Shown here piece by piece: positions 33,043 through 42,000 of a DNA stretch of 64,000 bases. This DNA is from Nocardia thailandica NBRC 100428. Lineage in GTDB: Bacteria; Actinomycetota; Actinomycetes; Mycobacteriales; Mycobacteriaceae. How positions within the stretch are numbered: position 1 is the first letter of the stretch; each line of letters begins with the position of its first letter. A program made the position numbers and the translations under genes. Location of the stretch: assembly GCF_000308795.1 (NCBI RefSeq), contig NZ_BAGK01000113.1, positions 1 through 64,000 of the forward strand, given 5' to 3'. Under the pieces are notes generated by a model. It was given only the letters and a program-made list of their open reading frames with translations. It searched no databases and was not told the origin of the DNA.

Positions 33043-34047
33043 TCAGCCGAGGACATCGATGATCTCCCTCGCCCGGTCGAGATAGCGGTGCCCGCCCGCG
33101 GCGATGCGCCGGTGTCCCGCCATCGCCATGGCGTCGGCGGCCTCGGGGTGATCGGCGCACCAGCCGAGGATCTCGTCGAGCTCCTCGGCGCTGGAGAACA
33201 GCAGGCATTCGGTGCCGTCGGCGAGCAGTTCGGCGTGTTCGTCGGTGCGCTGCCCGACGAACAGGCCGCCCGCGGCGGGCACCTCGAAGCTGCGGCAGGT
33301 GTGGGTGTCGCGGTTGTCGGAATTGAGCAGGACCAGGTTGGCGGTGATGGAGGCGACGGTGATGGAGAACTGCTCGCCGAAGGCGCCGTCCCCGATCTGG
33401 GCGCGGGTGGCGCGCAGCGCGGAGTTCTTGCGCCACCCCGGCCCCGACACCAGCATCCGCGCGCCGTGCGTCCGGGCCAGCGACACCACCGCCGGGCTCC
33501 GGTCGGGCCGTTCCACCCCGATGAAACCGACCAGGTAGCGGCGCGAGCCGCGCCGCGCGCTCGGCCGGTGCCAGGCCGGGTCGTAGGCGCTGCGCACGTA
33601 GAGCACCCGCTGCGCGCCCCGGGCGGTGAGCTCCTCGACGTTGTGGCGCTTGGTGGTGACCACCAGGTCCCAGCGCGCCTCGTTGGCGAGGTAGTCCGGG
33701 GTGGTGTTGTAGGGGTTGGACACGTCGTCGGGGCTGTAGTGCACCCGCAGGGCGGCGGGGATGTTCAGCAGCCGGTCCTGGTCCAGGTACACCGATTTGA
33801 ACGCGAACAGCACGTCGGGGCGCAGCTGGGCGGCCGCGCGCTCGAGCCGCGTGTGCACGGCGTCGACGCTGTGCGGCGCGCGCCGGCCCGCGACCTTGGC
33901 GTAGGTCCACGACGGAGTCCAGCGAGGGGGCAGGGTGACCGGCGTCGTGTCGACCACGACGACCTCGTGCCCGGCCTGGCGGAACCCCTCGGCGAGGGAG
34001 CGGGCGTTGCTGCCCAGCCAGTCGTCGCCGGCGAACAGGATCTTCAT
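33043..34047 (-). CDS. CgeB-like glycosyltransferase
   Basis: A 334-residue GT-B-fold glycosyltransferase resembling the CgeB/Glyco_trans_1_2 group. The N-terminus MKILFAGDDWLGSNARSLAE, the acceptor-side RVHYSPDDVSNPYN, and the C-terminal CRSFEVPAAGGLFVGQRTDEH followed by GTECLLFSSAEELDEIL are characteristic. The family adds sugars to spore-coat, maltose or surface polymers; the donor is not predictable. It overlaps the flippase gene by 4 nt (ATGA). Confidence 0.85.
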   Translation of the reverse strand: MKILFAGDDWLGSNARSLAEGFRQAGHEVVVVDTTPVTLPPRWTPSWTYAKVAGRRAPHSVDAVHTRLERAAAQLRPDVLFAFKSVYLDQDRLLNIPAALRVHYSPDDVSNPYNTTPDYLANEARWDLVVTTKRHNVEELTARGAQRVLYVRSAYDPAWHRPSARRGSRRYLVGFIGVERPDRSPAVVSLARTHGARMLVSGPGWRKNSALRATRAQIGDGAFGEQFSITVASITANLVLLNSDNRDTHTCRSFEVPAAGGLFVGQRTDEHAELLADGTECLLFSSAEELDEILGWCADHPEAADAMAMAGHRRIAAGGHRYLDRAREIIDVLG

Positions 34048-35333
34048 ACGTGTTCTCCGATCGGGTGTCCCGGAACCGGGGTGGGGACGGTGCCGTCGCG
34101 GTCGCGGCGGTACAGGTGCCGGGCGCGCAGCAGGTACCAGCAGGCGACGGCGATCTCGGCGGCCACGATGCCGCCCGCCAGCGCCCACACCGAGTGGGTG
34201 AGCAGGCCGGCGAGGAGCGCCACCGCGGCCACGGCGACGCCGACCCCGGCGCCCGCGAGGACGCCGGTGGTGTCCTGGCGCACCGGCAGGACCGCGGTGG
34301 TGAGGAACGAGGAGATGGTGGTGGCGGGCAGGATCAGCACCTCGAGCCGCAGCACCGCCACCGCCCCGCCGAATTCCGCGCCGAAGAGCAGGTCGATGAC
34401 GAACGGCGCCACCGCCCAGATCACACCGGTGGCCAGCGCGGCCGCGGCGACACAGCCCGCGAGGACCCGGGTGGCGGTGCGCCAGAACCGGTCGGCGGGC
34501 TGGTCGCGCGCCATGCGCGGCAGCATCGCCAGGCCGATGGGGTCCAGCAGCGACTGCACCGCGCGCACGAGACGGTCCGCCGCGGAGAACAATCCGAGCG
34601 AGACCGCGTCCAGCACCGCCGCGTACACCACGGCCGAGCCCTGCCCGTAGCTGCTCACCAGCAGCCGCCCGGTGAGCACCGGCGCGCCGAGGCGCAGGGT
34701 GGCCCCGACGCCGGCGGGACGGCCGGGCAGCCCGTAGCGCCGGGTGGCGTCGAGCCATGTCAGCGCCAGCACGACCACCGCCGAGCCGAGCAGGCACAGC
34801 AGCGCCATCCCGGCGGAGGGGAAGTGCGGCAGCAGGACGACCAGCAGCACGAGATAGCCGAGCCGGGCGATGCCCTGATACCCGGTGGACGCGCCGAACC
34901 GGCCCGCGCCGATGAGCAACCAGTCCTCCGACAGCGCCCACAGCCCGCCGACGAACAGCCCGAGGCAGGCCATGTGCACCACCGGTGGCGCCCCCGCCGC
35001 CCACTGCACGGCGACGGCCGCGCCGATCGCCGCCAGCACGCAGGCGCGGATGACGAGGTAGTTGCCGCGCAGGGTGGCGAGCCGGTCGCCGCCCTCGGGG
35101 ACGCGGGCCGCGAGGAACGAGGTCATCCCCAGGTCGACGAGCAGGGAGCCGACGAAGTAGGCGGCCATGCCGACGGCCAGCAGGCCCATGCCCTCGGTGC
35201 CGAGGATGCGCGCGGTCAGCGGCACGGTGGCCAGGGTGACCAGGTACTGCCCGTACTTGCCGAACATGACGAAGCCGACGTCGCGGGCGACCGCGCCGAT
35301 CTCGCGGGCCCGGGCGCGCGGCTGCCCGCTCAT
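34044..35333 (-). CDS. Wzx/MATE-like polysaccharide flippase
   Basis: A 429-residue integral membrane protein with about 12 hydrophobic helices. It starts with the oligosaccharide-flippase pattern (DVGFVMFGKYGQYLVTLATVPLTARILGTEGMG split over helix 1-2) and has the typical LVDLGMTSFLAARV and LLDPIGLAMLPRMAR loops. It should move the lipid-linked repeat unit across the cytoplasmic membrane for polymerisation. It is translationally coupled to glycosyltransferase genes on both sides. Confidence 0.88.
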   Translation of the reverse strand: MSGQPRARAREIGAVARDVGFVMFGKYGQYLVTLATVPLTARILGTEGMGLLAVGMAAYFVGSLLVDLGMTSFLAARVPEGGDRLATLRGNYLVIRACVLAAIGAAVAVQWAAGAPPVVHMACLGLFVGGLWALSEDWLLIGAGRFGASTGYQGIARLGYLVLLVVLLPHFPSAGMALLCLLGSAVVVLALTWLDATRRYGLPGRPAGVGATLRLGAPVLTGRLLVSSYGQGSAVVYAAVLDAVSLGLFSAADRLVRAVQSLLDPIGLAMLPRMARDQPADRFWRTATRVLAGCVAAAALATGVIWAVAPFVIDLLFGAEFGGAVAVLRLEVLILPATTISSFLTTAVLPVRQDTTGVLAGAGVGVAVAAVALLAGLLTHSVWALAGGIVAAEIAVACWYLLRARHLYRRDRDGTVPTPVPGHPIGEHV

Positions 35334-36484
35334 CGCGGCACCCGCTCGCGGCCGGCGATCGCGGTCAGGAACCCGGCGACCACACGGGCGGATTCGGTGA
35401 CGTCGAACGCGCGGGCCCGGTCGCGGGCGGCGGCGCCCAGCGCGCCGCGCAGCCGGGGGTCGGCCAGCAGCCGGTCCAGCGCCGCGGTGAGCGGGGCGAC
35501 CGCGGGGGTGACGAGCAGGCCGTCGACGCCGTCGCGCACGATCTCGGCGGGCCCGCCCGCGTCGGCGGCGATCACCGCGCAGCCCGCGGCCATGCCCTCC
35601 ACCACGACCTGCCCGAAGGGTTCGGTGACCACCGAGCAGTGCACGAGCACGTCGGCGTCGTCGAGGTGCGGCGCGGGATCGTCGACGTGGCCGGTGAAGG
35701 TGGCCGGCAGCGCCAGTTCGGCGGCGAGCGCCTCGAGCCGGGCGCGGTAGGGCTCCTCGCCGAAGAAGGTGCCGCCGACGACCAGCACGCGGCGCGGCGG
35801 CACCGCGGTGGCGGCCAGGGCGCGCAAGGCCACGTCCTGTCCCTTCCACGGCGTCAGCCTGCCGACGAGCGCGACCACCGCCTCGGCGGCGGGTCGCTGG
35901 CCCGCCCGGGGGCGGTCGGCGCCGAACTCCACACCGGGGTAGGCGACGACGGTCGGCACCCGGCGCAGCCCCAGCGACGCGGCGGTCGCGCGGCTGTTGG
36001 CGATCGCACCCGCGCAGCACAGCAGGCACAGCAGCCGGATCGCGGTGGCCAGGAACCGGCCGAAGTACTCGGCGCTCACCCGGTCGTGCACCTGCCAGAC
36101 CAGCGGCACGCGCGCGCGGCGGGCGGCCACCGCCCCGATGAGCAGGGCCTTGACGCTCACCGCGACCAGCACGTCGGCCTCGGCCGCGCGGATCTCGGCG
36201 CCGAGGCGGAGCCCGAGCCGCGCCAGCCGGGCCGCCCCGCGCAGCACCGGCAGCGGGCCGGAGCCCGCGCCGGACAGCGTCATCGAGCGGCTGTCGAAGT
36301 CGTTGTCGTACACCGTGACCGGGATGCCGCGCGCCCGCATCGTCGCGACCATCGGGCCCGGCTCGGTCACCACGATCGAGGCGTCGACGTCGGAGCAGGC
36401 GCGCAGGGCGGCGATCAGCCGCATCGTGGCCAGCTCCGCGCCCGAGGGCGCGGCGGTGTGGGCGAGGAAGACCGCGCGCGTCAT
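35330..36484 (-). CDS. GT4-family glycosyltransferase
   Basis: A 384-residue GT-B glycosyltransferase. N-terminal AVFLAHTAAPSGAELATMRL, acceptor-side VWQVHDRVSAEYFG, interdomain AYPGVEFG, donor-side ALVGRLTPWKGQDVALRAL and the EPFGQVVVEGMAAGCAVIA block with the E(x7)E pair. It probably adds one residue of the repeat unit in the cytoplasm. ATG and stop overlap the neighbours by 4 nt. Confidence 0.9.
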   Translation of the reverse strand: MTRAVFLAHTAAPSGAELATMRLIAALRACSDVDASIVVTEPGPMVATMRARGIPVTVYDNDFDSRSMTLSGAGSGPLPVLRGAARLARLGLRLGAEIRAAEADVLVAVSVKALLIGAVAARRARVPLVWQVHDRVSAEYFGRFLATAIRLLCLLCCAGAIANSRATAASLGLRRVPTVVAYPGVEFGADRPRAGQRPAAEAVVALVGRLTPWKGQDVALRALAATAVPPRRVLVVGGTFFGEEPYRARLEALAAELALPATFTGHVDDPAPHLDDADVLVHCSVVTEPFGQVVVEGMAAGCAVIAADAGGPAEIVRDGVDGLLVTPAVAPLTAALDRLLADPRLRGALGAAARDRARAFDVTESARVVAGFLTAIAGRERVPR

Positions 36485-37551
36485 CCGGCCAGCTCCTGAT
36501 AGAGCGCGGCGTGCGCGGCCGCGGCGGCCGCCCAGGAGAATGTGCGCGCGTGGGCGCGGCAGCGGGCGGCGTCGGGTACCCCGCCGTCCAGGGCGGCGAC
36601 GAGGCGGGCGGCGAGCGCGTCGCTGTCGCCCGCCGGGACGATCAGGCTCGGGTCGAGGCCGCGCACCGAGTCGGGCAGGCCGCCGCAGTCGGTGACGATC
36701 GGCGCCCGGCCCGAGGCCAGGGATTCCAGCGCGATCAGGCCGAAGCCCTCCAGCGCGACCGAGGGGACGACGGTCACCGCGCACTCGCGGTAGCGGCGCG
36801 CGAGGTCGGCGTCGTCGGCCCGGCCGGTGAAGGTGACGGTGCCGCGGGGATCGAGTGCGGTGGCCAGTGCCCGCAGTTCGGCCTCGGCGGTGCCGGTGCC
36901 CACGAGGGTGAGGCGCGCACCGGGGTGCGCGTCCAGGACGGCGGGCCAGGCGCGTAGCAGCCGATCGATGCCCATCCGGTGCTCGAGGCGGCGCACGCAC
37001 AGGACCGTGGGCGCGGCGGGCGTGGCCGGGCCGACCGTGTAGCGGTCGGTGTCGATGCCGGGCGGGATGACCACCACCCGGTCGGCGGGGACGCCGTAGT
37101 CGTCGACGAGCAGGTCGCGGAAGTGGCGCGACAGCACGACGAAGCGGTCCGCGCCGCGGTAGCGCAGCCGCTCGAGGACGTACTTCGCGCGCACCGCCGC
37201 GGCGCCTGCCCCGGCGGCGCGGCTCTCCCCGGCCCATGGCCCGTGGAAGTGCACGACCACCGGCCCGGAGCGCCGCGCGGGGCCGTAGAGCGCGAAGTGC
37301 CGGTCGAGCACGGCGCCGCGCGGCAGCCGGTGGCCGCGGTCGGCCGCGGCGACGGCGGCGCGGCGCACGGTGCCGCCGCCGGTGGGACCCCAGCTGGTCG
37401 CGCCGGCGGGCGCGGCGCCGAAAGCCGCCGCGCTGACGGTGATCTCGGGCCGCGCGGCGAGGGCGGTGTAGAGGTCGGTGAAGTACCGGTTGAGCCCGCC
37501 GGGGGCGGCGGCGAACCACTCGGCGCCGGTCATGTGGACGTGGACGCTCAC
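36481..37551 (-). CDS. GT4-family glycosyltransferase
   Basis: A 356-residue GT-B enzyme. Near the start GGLNRYFTDLYTALAARP is the usual nucleotide-domain loop, followed by VVHFHGPWAGES, VVIPPGIDTDRY, CVRRLEHRMGIDRLLRAWP and the donor-site SVALEGFGLIALESLASGRAP. The GTG start (37551) overlaps the stop of the upstream GT2 gene. It belongs to the same repeat-unit assembly set; sugar specificity unknown. Confidence 0.9.
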   Translation of the reverse strand: MSVHVHMTGAEWFAAAPGGLNRYFTDLYTALAARPEITVSAAAFGAAPAGATSWGPTGGGTVRRAAVAAADRGHRLPRGAVLDRHFALYGPARRSGPVVVHFHGPWAGESRAAGAGAAAVRAKYVLERLRYRGADRFVVLSRHFRDLLVDDYGVPADRVVVIPPGIDTDRYTVGPATPAAPTVLCVRRLEHRMGIDRLLRAWPAVLDAHPGARLTLVGTGTAEAELRALATALDPRGTVTFTGRADDADLARRYRECAVTVVPSVALEGFGLIALESLASGRAPIVTDCGGLPDSVRGLDPSLIVPAGDSDALAARLVAALDGGVPDAARCRAHARTFSWAAAAAAHAALYQELAG

Positions 37552-38381
37552 GCCGTGCTCCCCCCGGTCACGGCCGCGGTGGCGCGCACGCGGGCGCGGT
37601 GCAGCACGGTGCGGGCCAGCCGGGCGTCGCCGCGGACCACGTCCACCGCCCCGAGCAGGGCCGGGTACTCGGCGCCGAGACGATGGTGGAAGCGCCACTG
37701 CTCGCGCAACTTCGACACCGTGGAGGTGGTGGCGCACAGGTTGAACGACGAATGCCGCCAGGCCGCCAGCACCTGCGGCAGCCCGGCGAACCGGCCGAAC
37801 ACGCCGGTGCGGGCGACGAGGTCGATGTCCATGGGGAACACCAGGTCGCCGCGGAAGCCGCCGACCCGGTCGACGAGGGCGCGCCGGAACATCGCCGCCG
37901 CGGTGGGCCCGAAGTCGGCGGGCCCACGACGGACCAGGGTCCGCAGGAGCGTCCGGGCCGAGCGGTCGCCGACCAGGCCGGGCAGGCCGAGGCCGTCCTC
38001 GAGGACCGCCCCCGCCTCGTCGATGACCCGGAACCGGCTCGAGCTCACCGCGACCGAGGGGTCGTCCATGACCGCGACCTGACGGGACAGGGCGCCGGGC
38101 AGCAGGATGTCGTCGGCGCAGACCACCTTGACCAGTTCGCCGTGGGAGAGCTGGACCGCGCGGTTCCAGTTGGCCCCGATCGGCAGGATCGACAGGTTGC
38201 GGTGGTAGCGCAGCCGGGGATCGTCGAAGGAGCGCGCGATCTCGGCCGTGCGGTCGGTGCTGGCGTTGTCGAGGACGACGAGTTCGAAGTCGACGTCCTG
38301 GTCGAGCAGGGAACGCAGGGTCGCTTCGAGGGTGCGCCCGGCATCGAGTGCCGGGACGCACACCGACAGGGTCGGGGACAT
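37548..38381 (-). CDS. GT2-family glycosyltransferase
   Basis: A 277-residue GT-A inverting glycosyltransferase. The N-terminal LSVCVPALDAGRTLEATLRS and VVLDNASTDRTAEIARS form the nucleotide-binding fold, and VKVVCADDILLPG carries a DD metal-binding motif. A later MDIDLVARTGVFGR provides the acceptor-side acidic pair. No transmembrane helices, so it acts on the cytoplasmic face. Sixteen bases separate it from the upstream methyltransferase-like gene. Confidence 0.9.
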   Translation of the reverse strand: MSPTLSVCVPALDAGRTLEATLRSLLDQDVDFELVVLDNASTDRTAEIARSFDDPRLRYHRNLSILPIGANWNRAVQLSHGELVKVVCADDILLPGALSRQVAVMDDPSVAVSSSRFRVIDEAGAVLEDGLGLPGLVGDRSARTLLRTLVRRGPADFGPTAAAMFRRALVDRVGGFRGDLVFPMDIDLVARTGVFGRFAGLPQVLAAWRHSSFNLCATTSTVSKLREQWRFHHRLGAEYPALLGAVDVVRGDARLARTVLHRARVRATAAVTGGSTA

Positions 38382-38397
38382 CGGGGAGGGCTCCTAC

Positions 38398-39549
38398 TCA
38401 GCGTGCGGCGGGGACACGGTCGGCGGGGTCGATGACCCAGCGGCCGTCGAGTTCCGGCAGCGCCGCGCGGACCTCGGGATACAGATCGGGCACCGTCAGC
38501 CACACCGCGTCGGGCCGGGCGCCGGCCAGCTCGGCGGGGCTCACGATCGGGATGTCGGTGCCGGGCATGCGGCGGCCCTGCTTGGCCGGGGCGGCGTCGG
38601 CGACCCCGGCCAGCAGCGTGCGGTCCAGTCCGGCGGCGGCGAAGACCGCGACCGCCCGGGAGGCCGCCCCGTAGGCGTACACCGTCCGTCCGCGAGCGCG
38701 CTCGTCGACGAGCCACGCGCGGACCGTGCGCAGGTCGCGCTCGGCGGCGGCACCGAGACCGCGCACCGCCTCCGCACCGGTGCGCGCCGACTCCTCGCGC
38801 GCGAGCGCGCGCACGGTGTCGTCGGGCGCGGCGGCGCCGTGGACGGCGGCCAGCAGGACGGTGCCGCCGTAGAGTCCGAACCGCCACGCCCGGGTCACCG
38901 TCATGCCCGCCGCGGCGAGCAGGCGCGCGAGCACCGGCAGGGTGTAGTAGGCGTAGTGGCCGTGCCGCAGCGCGTTCCACTGCCCGCCGTCGACGATGGC
39001 GGCGAGCGAATGGTATTGCAGCAGAAGCACTCCGGTCGCGGCGGTGGCGGCGGCGCGGGCGGCGAAGGCGGCGGCCTGGTCGGGTTCGTGCATGATCCCG
39101 AAGGAATCGATCACCACGTCGGCGGCGCCGTCGGCGACCGGACGCAGCCCGGGCAGCTCACCGAGCCACGACCCGCCGTGCGGGCTGGCGAACTCGCGCA
39201 CGGTGCGACCCCGCAACCAGCCGTCGGCGGCCACCGCGGCCACCGCCGCGGCGGCCTGCTCGCGCAGCGCCCGCGGCTCGACACTGTCGGGTTCGCGGCC
39301 TTCGGCGGCGGCCGCGTCCAGCTGGACCAGCGCGCAGTCCGCGCACTGGGTCATGCGCAGCGGCCGACGCGCCTCGGCGGGCGCGCCGGGCGCGGGGAAG
39401 TGATCGGTCGCCGGGACCGCGCCGAGATCGAGCACGACGGAGACCCGGACGCCCGCGCACCCGCGACAGGCGCCCGGTCCCGGGACACCGGCACGCGGCG
39501 CGGAGTGGCCGGCGGAGCGGGTGGGCGGCGGGCTCGGCACGGGTCTCAC
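38398..39549 (-). CDS. C-methyltransferase-family protein with degraded SAM site
   Basis: A 383-residue protein sharing the layout of sugar C-methyltransferases (Cys-rich N-terminal domain, SAM domain, C-terminal methyltransferase domain) with its neighbour at 41997-43244. The N-terminal CRGC...CADC pairs are present, and the C-terminal AYGAASRAVAVFAAAGL and WLTVPDLYPEV parallel the neighbour. The central SAM motif, VVEVASNDGYLL in the paralogue, reads VREFASPHGGSWL here, and the following 30 residues are shortened. It may be inactive, or use only its C-terminal domain. The GTG overlaps the SDR stop. Confidence 0.8.
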   Translation of the reverse strand: MRPVPSPPPTRSAGHSAPRAGVPGPGACRGCAGVRVSVVLDLGAVPATDHFPAPGAPAEARRPLRMTQCADCALVQLDAAAAEGREPDSVEPRALREQAAAAVAAVAADGWLRGRTVREFASPHGGSWLGELPGLRPVADGAADVVIDSFGIMHEPDQAAAFAARAAATAATGVLLLQYHSLAAIVDGGQWNALRHGHYAYYTLPVLARLLAAAGMTVTRAWRFGLYGGTVLLAAVHGAAAPDDTVRALAREESARTGAEAVRGLGAAAERDLRTVRAWLVDERARGRTVYAYGAASRAVAVFAAAGLDRTLLAGVADAAPAKQGRRMPGTDIPIVSPAELAGARPDAVWLTVPDLYPEVRAALPELDGRWVIDPADRVPAAR

Positions 39550-40565
39550 TCCGTCCCGGCCGCACGCAGCGCGGCGTCGACGCGGCCGGCGCCGGAGAGC
39601 CCGCGCAGGTGGGTCAGGCGGGTGAAGCGGCCGAAATCGGCGGCGGTGAGACCGAATTCGCGGTAGGCGTCGTAGAGTTCGCGCGCGCCGTCGGCCACCG
39701 TCCAGGCGGCGGTGAAGCCCAGCTCGGCGCGCGCCGCGGTGAAGTCGACCCGATAGGAGCGCGGGTCGGGACCGGTCTCGCCGGTGATCACGACGCGGGA
39801 GCCGGGCACGGTCTCGGCCACGACGCCGGCGATGTCGGCGACGGTGACGTTGTTGGCCTCGGTGCCCACGTTGTAGGCGCGGCCGTGGATCCGCTCGGCC
39901 GGTGCGGTCAGGCAGGTGAGGAAGGCGTCGGCGATGTCGGCGGCGTGCACCAGCGGCCGCCAGGGGGTGCCGTCGGAGAGGACGGTGATCTCGCCGGTGG
40001 TCACCGCGTGCGCGACGAGGTTGTTGAGCACGATGTCGAGGCGCGGTCGCGGGGAGAAGCCGAACGCGGTGGCGTTGCGCAGGAAGACCGGCGAGAAGCC
40101 GCCGTCGGCGAGGTCGAGCAGGTCGTCCTCGACGCGGACCTTGCTCTCCGCGTACGGGGTCAGCGGCCGCAGCGGCGCGTTCTCGGCGACCAGGCCGTCG
40201 GCCGATCCGTACACCGAGCAGGTGGAGGCGTAGAGGAACCGGGTCACCCCCGCGTCGCGGGCCAGCCGGGCCAGCCGGACCGAGGCGTGGCGGTTGATGT
40301 CGTGGGTGATCTCGGGCGCCAGGGAGCCGAGGGGATCGTTCGACAGGGCCGCCAGGTGGATCACCGCGTCGACGCCCGCGACGTGCTCGGCGGTCACGTC
40401 GCGCAGATCGGCGCGGAAGCCGGGCGGATCGGCCGGGCGCGGGCCGAGTACGCAGTCGGCGAACCAGCCCAGGTCCAGCCCGGTGACCCGGTGACCGGCC
40501 TCGGCGAGGCGCCGCGACAGCACCGAGCCGAGGTAGCCCTGGTGGCCGGTGAGGAGAACGTGCAC
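39546..40565 (-). CDS. NAD-dependent nucleotide-sugar epimerase/dehydratase (extended SDR)
   Basis: A 339-residue extended SDR. The N-terminal LLTGHQGYLGSVLSRRL gives the NAD-binding GxxGxxG. The catalytic region has ASTCSVYG and PYAESKVRVE (YxxxK). AYNVGTEANNVTVADIA is the typical substrate-side block. It could be an epimerase, reductase or 4,6-dehydratase on a CDP- or dTDP-sugar; the sequence does not settle which. Its context (RfbF, C-methyltransferase, deacetylase) suggests work on a branched deoxysugar. The GTG start (40565) lies 5 bases after the deacetylase stop. Confidence 0.88.
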   Translation of the reverse strand: MHVLLTGHQGYLGSVLSRRLAEAGHRVTGLDLGWFADCVLGPRPADPPGFRADLRDVTAEHVAGVDAVIHLAALSNDPLGSLAPEITHDINRHASVRLARLARDAGVTRFLYASTCSVYGSADGLVAENAPLRPLTPYAESKVRVEDDLLDLADGGFSPVFLRNATAFGFSPRPRLDIVLNNLVAHAVTTGEITVLSDGTPWRPLVHAADIADAFLTCLTAPAERIHGRAYNVGTEANNVTVADIAGVVAETVPGSRVVITGETGPDPRSYRVDFTAARAELGFTAAWTVADGARELYDAYREFGLTAADFGRFTRLTHLRGLSGAGRVDAALRAAGTE

Positions 40566-40570
40566 GACGG

Positions 40571-41221
40571 CTACCTGCTTCCGAACTGGAGGACGAGCTT
40601 GTCCGAGGTGAACGCCTCGGCGTAGGGCGCGCGGCACTGCACGCCGCGCACCCGGGCCAGGCCGAGGAAGGTCCGGTCGTCGAACCAGTCCCGCCCGGCC
40701 TGGGAGGGATAGTGCTCGCGCAGCAGCGCGGCCTTGCGCGCGGCGAGGTCCTCGCCGAAGGGCACGTAGACGGTGGGATGCCAGGATTCGGTGTCCCACT
40801 TGGGAATCTCGTAGCGCAGCACCGGATGGTCGCGGAACTCGGTGGTGACCAGCTCGGCCAGCAGCCGGTGGTCCTGGTGCGGGTCGGCGGTGTGCGGGGC
40901 GAACACCAGGTCCGGTGCCGACCCCGCGCGGAACTCGCGCACCGCGTCCTTGACCTCGCCCCAGTGCGCGGGAGTGCGGCCGTCGGGCAGCGCGCGCACG
41001 GTGAGGTCCGGTCGGGTGCCGCCGCAGAAGGCCGCCAGCGCCGCCCGTTCCTCGTCCTCGCGCGCGGTGCCCGCGCCGGTGAGCACCAGCGCCCGCACCC
41101 GCACCCCGGGCAGCGCCGCGGTGAGGGTGAGCAGGGTGGCGCCGAGGCCGATGGGTATGTCGTCGCAGTGGGCGCCGAGTACCGCGATCTCGGTGAGCGG
41201 TCCGGTGTGCCAGGGGATCAT
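40571..41221 (-). CDS. PIG-L family N-deacetylase
   Basis: A 216-residue LmbE/PIG-L-type zinc deacetylase. The metal motif GAHCDD is at residues 16-21 (AHxDD), with the second metal site HTADPHQDH about residues 109-117. Relatives remove acetyl groups from GlcNAc conjugates (PIG-L, MshB, BshB). Here it is coupled to RfbF and an SDR, so the likely substrate is an N-acetylated sugar intermediate or a lipid-linked sugar of this polysaccharide. The ATG overlaps the cytidylyltransferase stop. Confidence 0.9.
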   Translation of the reverse strand: MIPWHTGPLTEIAVLGAHCDDIPIGLGATLLTLTAALPGVRVRALVLTGAGTAREDEERAALAAFCGGTRPDLTVRALPDGRTPAHWGEVKDAVREFRAGSAPDLVFAPHTADPHQDHRLLAELVTTEFRDHPVLRYEIPKWDTESWHPTVYVPFGEDLAARKAALLREHYPSQAGRDWFDDRTFLGLARVRGVQCRAPYAEAFTSDKLVLQFGSR

Positions 41222-42000
41222 CGGCCCGCCCGCTCCCACACCATCCAGGGGCGCTCGCCCTGCTGGTAGGCGGTGTCGAGTTCGGCGCGTTCCTTGAAGG
41301 TGTCGGCGGGCTTCCAGAAGCCCAGGTACTGGTAGCCGAAGAGCCTGCCCTGCGCGGCGAGCGCGCCGCAGGCGTCCTCGACGAGGTCGCCGCCGGGTGG
41401 CAGCAGGTCGAAGATCTCCGGGGTGAGGACGAAGTAGCCGCCGTTCTCCCACAGCGGCAGCCGCGACACGGCGGTGATGCCCGAGATGTCGCCGGTGGGG
41501 CCGACATCCACGCAGTGGAACGAGGACTGCGGCGGGACCACCATCATCGAGGCGGCCGCGCCCGAGGCGGTGAACTTGCCGATCATCTCGTCGAGCGGGG
41601 CGTCGGTGAGGACATCGGAGTAGTTGGCCAGAAAGTACGGCTCGCCCTCGAGGTGCGGGCGCACGCGGCGCAGGCGCTCGCCGATCGCGGAGTCGAGGCC
41701 CGTGTCGACGAAGGTGATCGTCCAGTCGCTGATGTCGGTCTGCAGCAGCTCGACCTGTCCGTTGCGGATGACGAAGTCGTTGGACATCGATTCGCGGTAG
41801 GAGAGGAAGAAGTCCTTGATGTGCTCGGCGCCGTAGCCGAGGCACAGGATGAACTCGGTGTGCCCGTAGTGCGCGTAGTAACGCATGACGTGCCAGATCA
41901 GCGGGCGTGGGCCGACCATCTGCAGGGGCTTGGGCAGCACGTCGTGGGAGCCCGCGCGCATGCGCATGCCGTGCCCGCCACAGAACAACACGACCTTCAC
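41218..42000 (-). CDS. rfbF: Glucose-1-phosphate cytidylyltransferase (RfbF-like)
   Basis: A 260-residue nucleotidyltransferase. The N-terminal VLFCGGHGMRMR and PKPLQMVGPRPLIWHVMR give the nucleotide loop and sugar-phosphate site. HYGHTEFILCLGYGAEHIK and FVDTGLDSAIGERLRRV are characteristic of the RfbF group that makes CDP-glucose, the entry to CDP-linked deoxy and branched sugars. The first glycine loop reads CGGHGMR rather than AGGLGTR. GTG start overlapping the methyltransferase stop. No recognisable CDP-glucose 4,6-dehydratase of the RfbG type is nearby unless the adjacent SDR serves. Confidence 0.88.
   Translation of the reverse strand: MKVVLFCGGHGMRMRAGSHDVLPKPLQMVGPRPLIWHVMRYYAHYGHTEFILCLGYGAEHIKDFFLSYRESMSNDFVIRNGQVELLQTDISDWTITFVDTGLDSAIGERLRRVRPHLEGEPYFLANYSDVLTDAPLDEMIGKFTASGAAASMMVVPPQSSFHCVDVGPTGDISGITAVSRLPLWENGGYFVLTPEIFDLLPPGGDLVEDACGALAAQGRLFGYQYLGFWKPADTFKERAELDTAYQQGERPWMVWERAGR

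Noticed and set aside
30311..33910. A very long minus-strand open frame of about 1200 codons
   Set aside because: Only its last 453 codons encode a real protein (the Wzz-like gene). The rest is a shadow, in another frame, of the polymerase and glycosyltransferase genes, with Arg/Ala-rich, non-protein-like composition.
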